A stretch of 64,000 nt of DNA from Alphaproteobacteria bacterium (GTDB lineage: Bacteria; Pseudomonadota; Alphaproteobacteria; Rhodospirillales; Rhodospirillaceae), in assembly GCA_030604885.1 (NCBI GenBank), contig JAUVUZ010000004.1, positions 62,001-126,000 of the forward strand. The letters are read 5' to 3'. Made by a program: the position numbers and the translations under genes. Positions 1 through 7,142 of the stretch are shown piece after piece. Numbering within the stretch: position 1 is the first letter of the stretch; the number at the start of each line of letters is the position of its first letter. The notes under the pieces were generated by a model. That model had not been told where the DNA came from and did not search any database. It saw nothing but the letters and a program-made list of their open reading frames with translations.

Positions 1-52
1 CCCAGTCGGCGGCCTTTTGGGTCTCGATGACGGTGGTGGTGTCCGCGGACAT
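1..52 (-). CDS. N-terminus of an unidentified protein, cut by the window edge
   Basis: On the minus strand an ATG at 52-50 opens a frame reading MSADTTTVIETQKAADW and then leaves the window. A GGGGGA purine stretch lies a few bases before the ATG and could be its ribosome binding site. Only 17 residues are visible, so no family can be named. The roughly 260 bases upstream (to about 315) contain no other convincing gene, which fits this being the first gene of a leftward transcript. Confidence 0.4.
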   Translation of the reverse strand, partial: MSADTTTVIETQKAADW

Positions 53-278
53 TCGGTCCCCCGGGCGGGAAAGACGGCGCCGACTGGGCGTCGCCGCGAC
101 GCCTCGCCCGCCGCAGCGAATTCAATACATAGCACGTTGCGCGAAGCGATACATGAGTCAAGGAATAGATGACGGGAAGGATATCTCAAAGCATTCAATT
201 GGAGGGATAGATTCACATTAGAAACGATTGATTTTCATCCGCCCGACGGAATCCCCGCCGTTCGTCGCGAACCGGCTG

Positions 279-351
279 CCCATTCGCGGCGCGATGCGAT
301 ATGTCCCATCACCTCGGATGGGTGGCAGAGCGGTTGATTGCACCGGTCTTG
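279..351 (+). repeat. 73-bp direct repeat, first copy (second copy at 473-545)
   Basis: The sequence at 279-351 recurs at 473-545, exactly 194 bp downstream. Three mismatches fall at 288, 289 and 291, and the last 60 bp (292-351 against 486-545) are identical. The second copy covers the leader and 5' half of the intact tRNA-Ser gene, and the first copy stops inside the anticodon. The 121 bp between the copies are GC-rich, with small palindromes and the hairpin at 411-438. Confidence 0.9.
316..351 (+). pseudogene. 5' half of a tRNA-Ser gene (broken duplicate)
   Basis: These 36 bases equal the first 36 bases of the intact tRNA-Ser(UGA) at 510-597. They cover the acceptor 5' strand, D arm and anticodon-stem 5' strand, and end after the first two anticodon bases. 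Unrelated sequence follows, so no cloverleaf can form. The leader upstream is duplicated too, so the fragment may still be transcribed. A break in the anticodon loop is typical of site-specific integration or recombination at tRNA genes, but no integrase is visible nearby. Confidence 0.85.
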
Positions 352-410
352 GCGAGCGGCGCGAAGCGCCCGAGCGACGCCGCAGGCGGTCCGAGGCCGG
401 AGGCCGAGGA

Positions 411-438
411 TGAAAACCTGCGTTTGCGCGGGTTTTCA
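411..438. other. Strong hairpin between the tRNA half and the intact tRNA
   Basis: Bases 411-422 (TGAAAACCTGCG) pair with 427-438 (CGCGGGTTTTCA) in a 12-bp stem with one T-G wobble and a TTTG loop. No run of T follows the stem on either strand, so it is not a classical intrinsic terminator. It could be a processing site or part of a remnant element. Its role is unknown. Confidence 0.6.
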
Positions 439-509
439 CGAAACCGGCGTGCCGCCGCCGCATCCGCCCCTTCCCATTCGCCTCCCGATGCGATATGTCC
501 CATCACCTC

Positions 510-597
510 GGATGGGTGGCAGAGCGGTTGATTGCACCGGTCTTGAAAACCGGCGGGGCGCAAGTCCTCGAGGGTTCGAATCCCTCCCCATCCGCCA
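510..597 (+). tRNA. tRNA-Ser (anticodon UGA)
   Basis: An 88-nt gene with encoded CCA. The acceptor stem GGATGGG (510-516) pairs with CCCATCC (587-593), followed by discriminator G and CCA at 595-597. The anticodon loop CTTGAAA carries TGA. A long variable arm (about 552-570, GGCGGGGCGCAAGTCCTCG region) marks a class II serine tRNA, and the T arm GGGTTCGAATCCC is intact. It reads UCA and related serine codons. The same 5' half appears 194 bp upstream. Confidence 0.97.
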
Positions 598-699
598 TCC
601 CCGCCGATTCCCCTCCCCAGCGCCGATGCATCTTGGTCGGGGCCGCGAACTGCTTTAACCTTCGAAGGAACTCCGTCGGCTTTCATCAGGAGGGCGACC

Positions 700-1236
700 A
701 TGGAAATTCATCGATTGCATCGCGGTCGGCTGATCGACCACATCCAACTGGTGGTGCGGGATCTCGATGCCAGCCGGGACTTCTACACCGCCATTCTGGC
801 CGTGCTGGAGATTCCCGTCGTCGACACCGCCGATGGATATTTCTGGGTCGACGAACTCGTCGTGTCTTCGGCGGAGAGTCCGGCGGCGCTGGGCGTTCTG
901 ACCGGGCGACACCACCTGGCCTTCCAGGCGAAGGACCGCGCGACGGTGGACGCCTTCTACGCCATCGCCCTTGCCCATGGCGGGCGCGACAACGGTGCGC
1001 CCGGCGAGAGAACCTATCATCCCGGATATTATGCGGCTTTCGTGCTCGACCCCGACGGCAACAACATCGAGGCGGTTTTCCACGGCGAGGCGAAGCGCAG
1101 TGCGCCGTCGGTGGTGGTGGATTTTAGGCTCGGCCGGGGGCCTCGATCCGCCGGGCGTTGTCGGAAAAATTTACACGGCCGCGCGCCAACCGGATGCGTT
1201 CGGGCGCCAGGGGCGCCACCGTCCTTTCGCGGATGA
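700..1236 (+). CDS. VOC-family (glyoxalase/dioxygenase fold) protein with an atypical C-terminal tail
   Basis: The first 142 residues form a vicinal-oxygen-chelate domain. Likely metal ligands are His14 (in LIDHIQLVV), His72 (in HHLAFQA) and Glu124 (in NNIEAVFHGE), and the DPDGNNIEAV signature is typical of the family. Members act as glyoxalases, ring-cleaving dioxygenases or antibiotic-binding proteins, and the substrate cannot be read from sequence. The start is supported by AGGAGGG 6 bases upstream. Relatives normally end near VVVDF. Here the frame continues for 36 Arg/Gly/Pro-rich residues without domain character. An out-of-frame TAG lies exactly at that point (1125-1127), so a one-base deletion at the old stop may have added the tail. 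The gene stands alone downstream of tRNA-Ser. Confidence 0.85.
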   Translation: MEIHRLHRGRLIDHIQLVVRDLDASRDFYTAILAVLEIPVVDTADGYFWVDELVVSSAESPAALGVLTGRHHLAFQAKDRATVDAFYAIALAHGGRDNGAPGERTYHPGYYAAFVLDPDGNNIEAVFHGEAKRSAPSVVVDFRLGRGPRSAGRCRKNLHGRAPTGCVRAPGAPPSFRG

Positions 1237-1462
1237 ATCTCTTTCCGAACCAAGATGTTGTCTGGAGTTCTCAAGGTCCGTCCACCGCTCCGCCCGCGCG
1301 GATGCGCCGGTTCGGTTCATACCGTTGCAGGAGTCGTGATTTTTTACAGACCCGGTGCGGGGGCAACCCATGAATCCGGCTAACCCTATGAATCGATTGA
1401 TGTGGACCGGAAATTGCGTGGATTCCGTCAATTGATGAACGATTTCGACGGCGAGGACCCCC
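1237..1462. other. Intergenic region upstream of the choice-of-anchor A gene
   Basis: No gene was found in these 226 bp. The stretch at about 1330-1460 is less GC-rich than its surroundings and probably holds the promoter of the secreted protein that follows. Its ribosome binding site is the GACGGCGAGGAC stretch before the ATG at 1463. No terminator or known riboswitch could be identified. Confidence 0.4.
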
Positions 1463-2569
1463 ATGACATTCAAGCCCCTGACCCGCACTGTCGCCGCGGC
1501 CGCGATGCTCGGCGCGGTTTCGCTCCCCGCTCCCGCGCTGGCCGACGCCGTCAGCGACCTGCTCAACACCTACAACGTCATCGTGTTCGGCGACCTCAAC
1601 AGCGCCTCGCAGCATGTGGACGGCAACGCGCTGGTGGGCGGCAACGTCTCGGGCGGCGTCTACGGCATGCACTATCCGGCGATTCCCTCGGCTCCGGCGC
1701 TGTCCGTCGCCGGAAACCTGGTGGGCAACGTCACCGTCCAGGGGCCGGGCCTCAACGTCGGCGGCAACCTCGCCACCTCCAACCTCAATCTCAATTCGGG
1801 CGGCGACGTTCACGTCGGCGGCAACGTCACCGCGTCGTTCAACATCAACGGTGCCGGAAATCTTTACGTTTCGGGCAACCAGACCGCCGGGTCGAACGTC
1901 AACGTCAACAACGGCAGCGCCTACATCGGCGGCGCCAAGCTCGGCAACATCAACGCCAACGGCGGCGGCACGGTGAACGTGGGGTCGCCCCTGCCCGCCG
2001 CCACCATGCCCGACATCGCCGGGGAAGTGGCCGCCGCCCAGGCGAGCCTCACCACCTATTCCTCCCAGCTCGCGGCGCTCGCGGCCGACAGCACGGCGGT
2101 CCAGGAAGGCAACAAGCTCACTTTCACCGCCAACGCGGGGTCGGACGGCGTCGCGGTGTTCAACGTCACCGGCGCGCTGCTGTCGTCGGTGTCCGAGTTC
2201 GCCTTCAGCCTGGGCGACGCGGTCTCGGTGGTGATCAACGTCACCGGCCAGTTCATCGACATCGCCGCCAACTTCCTCGGCGGCGCGGCGCAAGCGCTCG
2301 CCTCCAACACCATCTGGAACTTCACCGAGGCCACCACCCTCGACATCGAGCGCCAGTTCGGCGGCTCGATTCTCGCGGTCTACGCCAACCTCACCAACGG
2401 CAACAACATCGAAGGCACGGTGGTGGCCGCCGCCCTCAACCAGCGCGGCGAGATCCACTACAACGGCCCGGCGGTGTTCGTGGCGCCGACGCCGATCCCG
2501 GCGGCGCTGCCGCTGTTCGGCGCGGCGCTGGCCCTGTTCGCCGGGCGCCGGATGCGCAAGCGCGCCTGA
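1463..2569 (+). CDS. Choice-of-anchor A family secreted protein with VPLPA-type CTERM sorting signal
   Basis: A 368-residue exported protein. Residues 1-27 form a signal peptide ending ALPAPALA-like before DAVSDLL. The next segment, with YNVIVFGDLNSAS and DGNALVGGNV, matches the choice-of-anchor A domain. The body (about 30-330) is rich in Gly, Asn, Ala and Val with repeated short GGN units, suggesting a beta-solenoid or adhesin-like fold. The C-terminus has PTPIPAALPLFGAALALF followed by GRRMRKRA. This is a proline-containing motif, a hydrophobic helix and a basic cluster, the layout of VPLPA/PEP-CTERM signals processed by exosortases. It is probably anchored at or released from the outer surface. 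No exosortase gene is present in the window. A terminator follows at once. Confidence 0.88.
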   Translation: MTFKPLTRTVAAAAMLGAVSLPAPALADAVSDLLNTYNVIVFGDLNSASQHVDGNALVGGNVSGGVYGMHYPAIPSAPALSVAGNLVGNVTVQGPGLNVGGNLATSNLNLNSGGDVHVGGNVTASFNINGAGNLYVSGNQTAGSNVNVNNGSAYIGGAKLGNINANGGGTVNVGSPLPAATMPDIAGEVAAAQASLTTYSSQLAALAADSTAVQEGNKLTFTANAGSDGVAVFNVTGALLSSVSEFAFSLGDAVSVVINVTGQFIDIAANFLGGAAQALASNTIWNFTEATTLDIERQFGGSILAVYANLTNGNNIEGTVVAAALNQRGEIHYNGPAVFVAPTPIPAALPLFGAALALFAGRRMRKRA

Positions 2570-2590
2570 GGCCACGCCGACGCGCATGCG

Positions 2591-2618
2591 AAAAGGGGCG
2601 GATCTCTCCGCCCCTTTT
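2591..2618. terminator. Bidirectional intrinsic terminator
   Basis: AAAAGGGGCGGA (2591-2602) and TCCGCCCCTTTT (2607-2618) form a perfect 12-bp stem around a TCTC loop, with A and T runs at the two ends. It lies between the converging choice-of-anchor A gene and gabD and can serve both. Confidence 0.9.
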
Positions 2619-2633
2619 TCTTCGTCCGGTTTC

Positions 2634-4088
2634 TCAGGAAACGGCGGTACAGAGGTATTTGATTTCGAGATATTCCTCGATGCCGTACTTCGAGCCTTCC
2701 CGCCCGATGCCCGACTGCTTGACCCCGCCGAAGGGCGCCACCTCGTTGGACACCAGGCCGGTGTTGTGGCCGACCATGCCGTATTCCAGCGCCTCGGCGA
2801 CGCGCCAGGCGCGCCCGGAGTCCCGGGTGTAGAAATACGCGGCGAGGCCGAATTCGGTGTCGTTGGCGGCCTTCACCGCCTCCTCTTCGGTTTCGAAGCG
2901 GAACAGCGGCGCCACCGGGCCGAAGGTTTCCTCCCGCGCCACCAGCATCGCCGAGGTCACGCCGGTGAGCACCGTGGGTTGGTAGAAGGTGCCGCCGAGG
3001 GCGTGGCGCTGGCCGCCCACCGCCACCTCGGCGCCCTTGTCGCGGGCATCGGCGACGTGGCGCTCCACCTTCTCCACCGCCGCGTCGTCGATCAGCGGGC
3101 CGATCGCCACGCCGGATTCGGTGCCGGGGCCGACCTTCATCTCCCGCACCTTTTCGCTCAGGCGCTTGGCGAAGGCGTCGTAGATGCCCGACTGCACGTA
3201 GATGCGGTTGGCGCACACGCAGGTCTGCCCGGCGTTGCGGTATTTGGAGGCGAGCGCGCCCTCCACCGCGCTTTCGAGGTCGGCGTCGTCGAAGACGATG
3301 AACGGCGCGTTGCCGCCCAGCTCGAACGACACCTTCTTGATCGTCTCCGCGCACTGGGCCATCAGCTTGCGGCCGGTTTCGGTGGAGCCGGTGAAGGAGA
3401 ACTTGCGGATGCGCTCGTCGCCGGTGAGCACCTCGCCCACCACCGACGACTTGCCGGTGACCACCTGGAACACCCCCTTGGGGATGCCCGCCTCGATCGC
3501 CAGCACGCCGAGCGCGAGCGCGGTGAGCGGCGTCTGGCTGGCGGGCTTGACGATCATCGTGCAGCCCGCCGCGAGCGCGGGGCCGACCTTGCGGGTGATC
3601 ATCGCGGCGGGGAAGTTCCACGGCGTGATCGCGGCGGTCGCCCCCACCGGCTGCTTCATCACCACGATGCGGGTGTCGGCGCGCGGCGCGGGGATGATGT
3701 CGCCGTAGACCCGCTTGCCCTCCTCCGCGAACCATTCGATGAACGAGGCGGCGTAGGCGATCTCGCCCTTCGCCTCGGCGAGCGGCTTGCCCTGCTCGGC
3801 GGTCATCAGCGCCGCCAGGCCCTCGGCGTTGGAGAGGATGAGTTCGTGCCAGCGGCGCAGCAGCGCCGCCCGCTCCTTGGCGGTGAGCGCCGCCCAGGGG
3901 CCGAAGGCGGCGTGGGCGGCCGTCACCGCCGCTTCCACCTCGGCCTTGGAGAGGCTCGGCACCAGGCCGACGACGCTGCCGTCGGCGGGATTGGTGACGG
4001 CAATGGTCTCGCCGCTCGCCGCCTTGCGCCACTCGCCGTCGATCAGGCAGGCATCGCGCAGCAACTCGGGTTTGGCCAGCTTGAGCAT
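2634..4088 (-). CDS. gabD: NAD(P)-dependent succinate-semialdehyde dehydrogenase
   Basis: A 484-residue aldehyde dehydrogenase of GabD type that oxidises succinate semialdehyde to succinate. Conserved residues are visible: Asn158 in TPWNFP, Lys181 in IVKPAS for the cofactor, Glu256 in FELGGNAPF as general base, and the nucleophile Cys290 in NAGQTCVCANR. Length and spacing match E. coli GabD. GGAGGAACGCC precedes the ATG. The gene has its own upstream region (4089-4186), shared divergently with the SDR gene. Beside a lactonase and an iron alcohol dehydrogenase it would perform the last step of gamma-butyrolactone or 4-hydroxybutyrate breakdown. That pathway role is inferred. A general aldehyde dehydrogenase for a related C4-C5 semialdehyde is the alternative. 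Confidence 0.92.
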   Translation of the reverse strand: MLKLAKPELLRDACLIDGEWRKAASGETIAVTNPADGSVVGLVPSLSKAEVEAAVTAAHAAFGPWAALTAKERAALLRRWHELILSNAEGLAALMTAEQGKPLAEAKGEIAYAASFIEWFAEEGKRVYGDIIPAPRADTRIVVMKQPVGATAAITPWNFPAAMITRKVGPALAAGCTMIVKPASQTPLTALALGVLAIEAGIPKGVFQVVTGKSSVVGEVLTGDERIRKFSFTGSTETGRKLMAQCAETIKKVSFELGGNAPFIVFDDADLESAVEGALASKYRNAGQTCVCANRIYVQSGIYDAFAKRLSEKVREMKVGPGTESGVAIGPLIDDAAVEKVERHVADARDKGAEVAVGGQRHALGGTFYQPTVLTGVTSAMLVAREETFGPVAPLFRFETEEEAVKAANDTEFGLAAYFYTRDSGRAWRVAEALEYGMVGHNTGLVSNEVAPFGGVKQSGIGREGSKYGIEEYLEIKYLCTAVS

Positions 4089-4186
4089 GGCGTTCCTCCT
4101 GGTTTGCGGACTGGGGTTGCGATGGATAAAGTGTTGTCCCCGGCGGCGGGAATCAACCTGCCCGCGACACCCGAAAGGACCTTGCG

Positions 4187-4927
4187 ATGAAAACTGCGAT
4201 CGTGACCGGCGCGGGCACCGGAATCGGCCGCGCCGCGGCGTTGGCGCTGCTGGACGCGGGTTGGAGCGTGGCGCTCGCCGGGCGTCGGCGGGCGCCGCTC
4301 GAGGAGACAGCGGCCCTCGCCACAGGGGGACGCGCCCTGCCGGTGACCGCCGACGTGACCGACCCGGACTCGGTGGCCGCGCTGTTCGAGACGGTGCGCC
4401 GCGAATGGGGGCGGCTCGACCTTCTGTTCAACAACGCCGGGCGCGGCAGCCCGCCGCGCGAGATCGGCGAGGTGAGCGACGACGACTGGTTCGGCGTGGT
4501 CGCCGCCAACCTCAACGGCGCCTTCCTCTGCGCCCGCGCCGCCTTCCGCCTGATGAAGGCGCAGACGCCGCAGGGCGGGCGGATCGTCAACAACGGCTCG
4601 ATCAGCGCCCATGCGCCGCGCGTCGGCAGCGCTCCCTACACCGCCACCAAGCACGCCATCACCGGCCTCACCAAGTCGATCAGCCTCGACGGCCGCGCCT
4701 ACGACATCGCCTGCGGGCAGATCGACATCGGCAACGCCGCCACCGAGATGTCGGAACCGATGGCGAACGGCACGCCCCAGCCCAACGGGTCGATCCTGGT
4801 GGAACCGCGCATGGACGTGGCCCACGTCGGCCGCGCGGTTCTCCAGATGGCCGAGCTGCCGCTCGACGCCAACATCCAGTTCATGACCATCATGGCCACC
4901 AAGATGCCGTTCGTCGGCCGCGGCTGA
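4187..4927 (+). CDS. SDR-family oxidoreductase
   Basis: A 246-residue classical short-chain dehydrogenase/reductase. The Rossmann motif TGAGTGIG is at 7-14, NNAG at 82-85, and the catalytic triad is Ser138, Tyr151 and Lys155 (YTATK). Asp/Arg context after the second strand (AGRRR) suggests NADP(H) preference. AAAGGACC precedes the ATG. It is the only plus-strand gene in the lactone cluster, divergent from gabD and converging on the lactonase with 14 bp between stops. It probably reduces or oxidises a hydroxy/keto compound of the same pathway, but the substrate cannot be inferred from sequence. Confidence 0.85.
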   Translation: MKTAIVTGAGTGIGRAAALALLDAGWSVALAGRRRAPLEETAALATGGRALPVTADVTDPDSVAALFETVRREWGRLDLLFNNAGRGSPPREIGEVSDDDWFGVVAANLNGAFLCARAAFRLMKAQTPQGGRIVNNGSISAHAPRVGSAPYTATKHAITGLTKSISLDGRAYDIACGQIDIGNAATEMSEPMANGTPQPNGSILVEPRMDVAHVGRAVLQMAELPLDANIQFMTIMATKMPFVGRG

Positions 4928-4941
4928 AGGCGCGGCTCGGC

Positions 4942-5733
4942 TCAATCGTAATACTCCGGACCCTTGCGGAAGGTGGGCCAGGCGTCGGGATCGTGGCCGG
5001 TGACGACCTTGGCCCCCGCCCGCTCGGCCACCACGTGGAGCTTGCGCACCGAGCGCACCGTGTCCACCGTCGAGGCGAGGAAGCCCGGCAGCGCCTTTTC
5101 CTCCCAATGGTCGACGGTGTAGGCGGCGTCCACCGCCAGCACGAAGGCGCCGCTGTTGGGCAGGGTCACCAGGAACGACTGGTGGCCCGGCGCGTGGCCC
5201 GGGGTGAAAATGGTCTTGAGGGTGCCGTCGCCGTAGACGTCGTAGAAGTCGTCGGAGCGGCCTTCGAGGAACTGCCACTTCAGGCCCGGCTTGTCGAAAT
5301 CCTTGCGGATGTAGCCGCCCGCCGCGAACCAGTCGGGGGTGAAGGCGTATTCGTATTCCGCCCGCTGCACGATGTGGGTGGCGTTGGGGAAGTGGCCGAT
5401 GGCGCCGGTGTGGTCGAGGTGGAGGTGCGACTGCACCACGTAGCGCACGTCCTCCGGCGCGATGCCGAGGCGCTTCAACTGCGCCACGCAGCCCTCGTCC
5501 TCGCGCATTTCCGGCCAGTAGACGTCGCAGATGCCGCCCCAGTGGCCGCGCGGGTCGGTGGCCACCTCCACCGCGTTGCCGCCGTCGATCACCGTGTGCC
5601 CCTTGGGGTGGGTGATGACGAAGAACGGCACCGGGATCGCGTAGTCCTCGTTCAGGCCCTGGTTCATCTTGATGTTGTGGACCTTGCACTTCAGGCGGCC
5701 GGTTTCGAGCATGTACATCCTGATGTCCGACAT
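4942..5733 (-). CDS. AttM/BlcC-like lactonase, metallo-beta-lactamase fold
   Basis: A 263-residue metallohydrolase of the N-acyl-homoserine-lactonase family. The HxHxDH zinc motif is at 103-108 (HLHLDH), with further ligands likely His180 or His184 in TPGHAPGHQS, Asp202 in VDAAY and His247 in VTGHDP. Family members hydrolyse acyl-homoserine lactones (quorum quenching) or gamma-butyrolactone. In Agrobacterium, BlcC/AttM is encoded with a 4-hydroxybutyrate dehydrogenase and a succinate-semialdehyde dehydrogenase. The same three activities are encoded here, which favours a gamma-lactone catabolic role. It follows the iron alcohol dehydrogenase gene by 31 bp on the same strand, and GGAGGAACGTC precedes its ATG. 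Confidence 0.87.
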   Translation of the reverse strand: MSDIRMYMLETGRLKCKVHNIKMNQGLNEDYAIPVPFFVITHPKGHTVIDGGNAVEVATDPRGHWGGICDVYWPEMREDEGCVAQLKRLGIAPEDVRYVVQSHLHLDHTGAIGHFPNATHIVQRAEYEYAFTPDWFAAGGYIRKDFDKPGLKWQFLEGRSDDFYDVYGDGTLKTIFTPGHAPGHQSFLVTLPNSGAFVLAVDAAYTVDHWEEKALPGFLASTVDTVRSVRKLHVVAERAGAKVVTGHDPDAWPTFRKGPEYYD

Positions 5734-5764
5734 GACGTTCCTCCGGTTGCGGTTTCTTTGGGGG

Positions 5765-6928
5765 TCAGAAGGCTTCGCGGTAGAGTTCGAGGGCGTCCGC
5801 CTCGGTCACCTCCACCGGGTTGTTGACCAGCAGGCGCTGCTGCTTCATCGCGTCCGACGCCAGCAGCGCCAGGCTGTTGTCGGTCACCTCCACGTCGCGC
5901 AGCCGACGCGGCGCGCCGCTTTCGTCCATCAGCCGCAGCATTTCGGCGACGAACGCCTCCGATCGCGCCTCGGTGCTGCCGCTCTGCGGCCCCAGCACCA
6001 CCTCCGCCAGCTCGGCGTAATGCCGGGCCGCCGCCTTGGCGTTGAAGCGCAGCACCGGCCCCAGCATCAGCGCGTTGGAGAGACCGTGGGGCACGTGGTA
6101 GTGGCCGCCGAGCGGATAGGCGAGCGCGTGCACCGCCCCCACCGGCGAATTGGCGAACGCCTGCCCGGCGAGGGTGGCGCCCAGCAGCATCTCCTCCCGC
6201 GCCTTGCGGTTGCCGGGGTCGCGGCACACCGTCAGCAGGTTGGCGCTCAACAGGCGCAGCGCCTCCCGCGCCAGGGCGTCGGAGAGCGGGTTCTTCTTGT
6301 GCCGCCCGGTGTAGGATTCGATGGCGTGGACCATCGCGTCGATGCCGGTGGCGGCGGTGTGGGTTTCGGGCAGGCCCACCGTCAGCTCGGCGTCGAGCAG
6401 CACGAAATCCGCGTAGAGCTGGGGCGACACCACGCCCATCTTGGTGGTCTTGCCGGTGGTGAGGATGGAGATGTTGGTGACCTCCGACCCGGTGCCCGCG
6501 GTGGTCGGGATCAGCACCAGCGGCGCGCGGCCGCCGGTGACGTTGCCGATGCCGTACATCTCGGCGAGCGGCTGGTCGGACTTCAGCATCACCGCCGTCA
6601 TCTTCGCCACGTCGAGCGACGAGCCGCCGCCCAGGCCGACGACGATGTCCACCCCGGCCTCCCGCGCCTTGGCGACGCACGCCTCCAGCACGCTTTCGGG
6701 CGGGTCCGCCACCACCGCGTCGAACACCGTGACGCGGAATCCGGCGGCGGCGAGGCCGTCGCACGCGGGGCGGATCAGGCCGGTCTTCACCAGCCCCGGG
6801 TCGGTGACGATCAACGCGTTACGCGCGGAAAACCGCTCCGCCAGGAGTTCGCCGAGGCGGCGCGCCCCCGACCACTCCACCAGGATCGCGGGGACGGTCC
6901 GGAATTCGAACGGCTTGTAGGTTGTCAC
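5765..6928 (-). CDS. Iron-containing alcohol dehydrogenase, probable 4-hydroxybutyrate dehydrogenase
   Basis: A 387-residue group III alcohol dehydrogenase. The NAD-binding GLGGGSSLD motif is at 98-106. The metal ligands are Asp197, His201, His267 and His281, in DAMVHAIE, AVHALAYPLGG and HVPHG. The GTG start at 6928 is chosen because CAGGAGGGACCAAGC lies directly upstream. An in-frame extension to 7015 adds a Pro/Arg-rich stretch unlike the family. Homologues oxidise 1,2-propanediol, 4-hydroxybutyrate or similar alcohols. Pairing with a lactonase and a succinate-semialdehyde dehydrogenase suggests 4-hydroxybutyrate as substrate, which is an inference from neighbours. It may belong to the same transcript as the ABC importer upstream. 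Confidence 0.87.
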   Translation of the reverse strand: MTTYKPFEFRTVPAILVEWSGARRLGELLAERFSARNALIVTDPGLVKTGLIRPACDGLAAAGFRVTVFDAVVADPPESVLEACVAKAREAGVDIVVGLGGGSSLDVAKMTAVMLKSDQPLAEMYGIGNVTGGRAPLVLIPTTAGTGSEVTNISILTTGKTTKMGVVSPQLYADFVLLDAELTVGLPETHTAATGIDAMVHAIESYTGRHKKNPLSDALAREALRLLSANLLTVCRDPGNRKAREEMLLGATLAGQAFANSPVGAVHALAYPLGGHYHVPHGLSNALMLGPVLRFNAKAAARHYAELAEVVLGPQSGSTEARSEAFVAEMLRLMDESGAPRRLRDVEVTDNSLALLASDAMKQQRLLVNNPVEVTEADALELYREAF

Positions 6929-7061
6929 GCTTGGTCCCTCCTGCTGTTGCCCGGGCGGCGGTGGCGGAGGGAATGGCGCGGCGCGGCGAACGCGTCGGCC
7001 CAACGGCGGCCCCATGGCCGCCGCCTGTCGTCCTCCCGCCTGCGATTGCGCCTGAGTTTCA

Positions 7062-7116
7062 GGTCAGCTTCGCGGTTATCCGCCGACCAAACCGGCGTTT
7101 ACCGTCAAAGCTGACC
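7062..7116. promoter_or_regulatory. Nested inverted repeat upstream of the alcohol dehydrogenase gene
   Basis: GGTCAGCTT (7062-7070) is repeated inverted as AAGCTGACC (7108-7116), enclosing a smaller CGCCG/CGGCG pair around 7081-7097. The structure sits in the 214-bp gap between the permease and the alcohol dehydrogenase. No T run follows. It could be an operator, an attenuating or RNA-stabilising structure within the transcript, or a weak terminator. The rest of the gap shows nothing recognisable. Confidence 0.4.
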
Positions 7117-7142
7117 ATTCAATCTCCGGTTTTCAAGGCGGG

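Noticed and set aside
1335-1400. Sequence with GGGGCAACCC and CGGCTAACCC words resembling parts of a cyclic-di-GMP (GEMM-I) riboswitch
   Set aside because: The tetraloop-receptor pairing and the two required stems could not be drawn convincingly, and only short words match.
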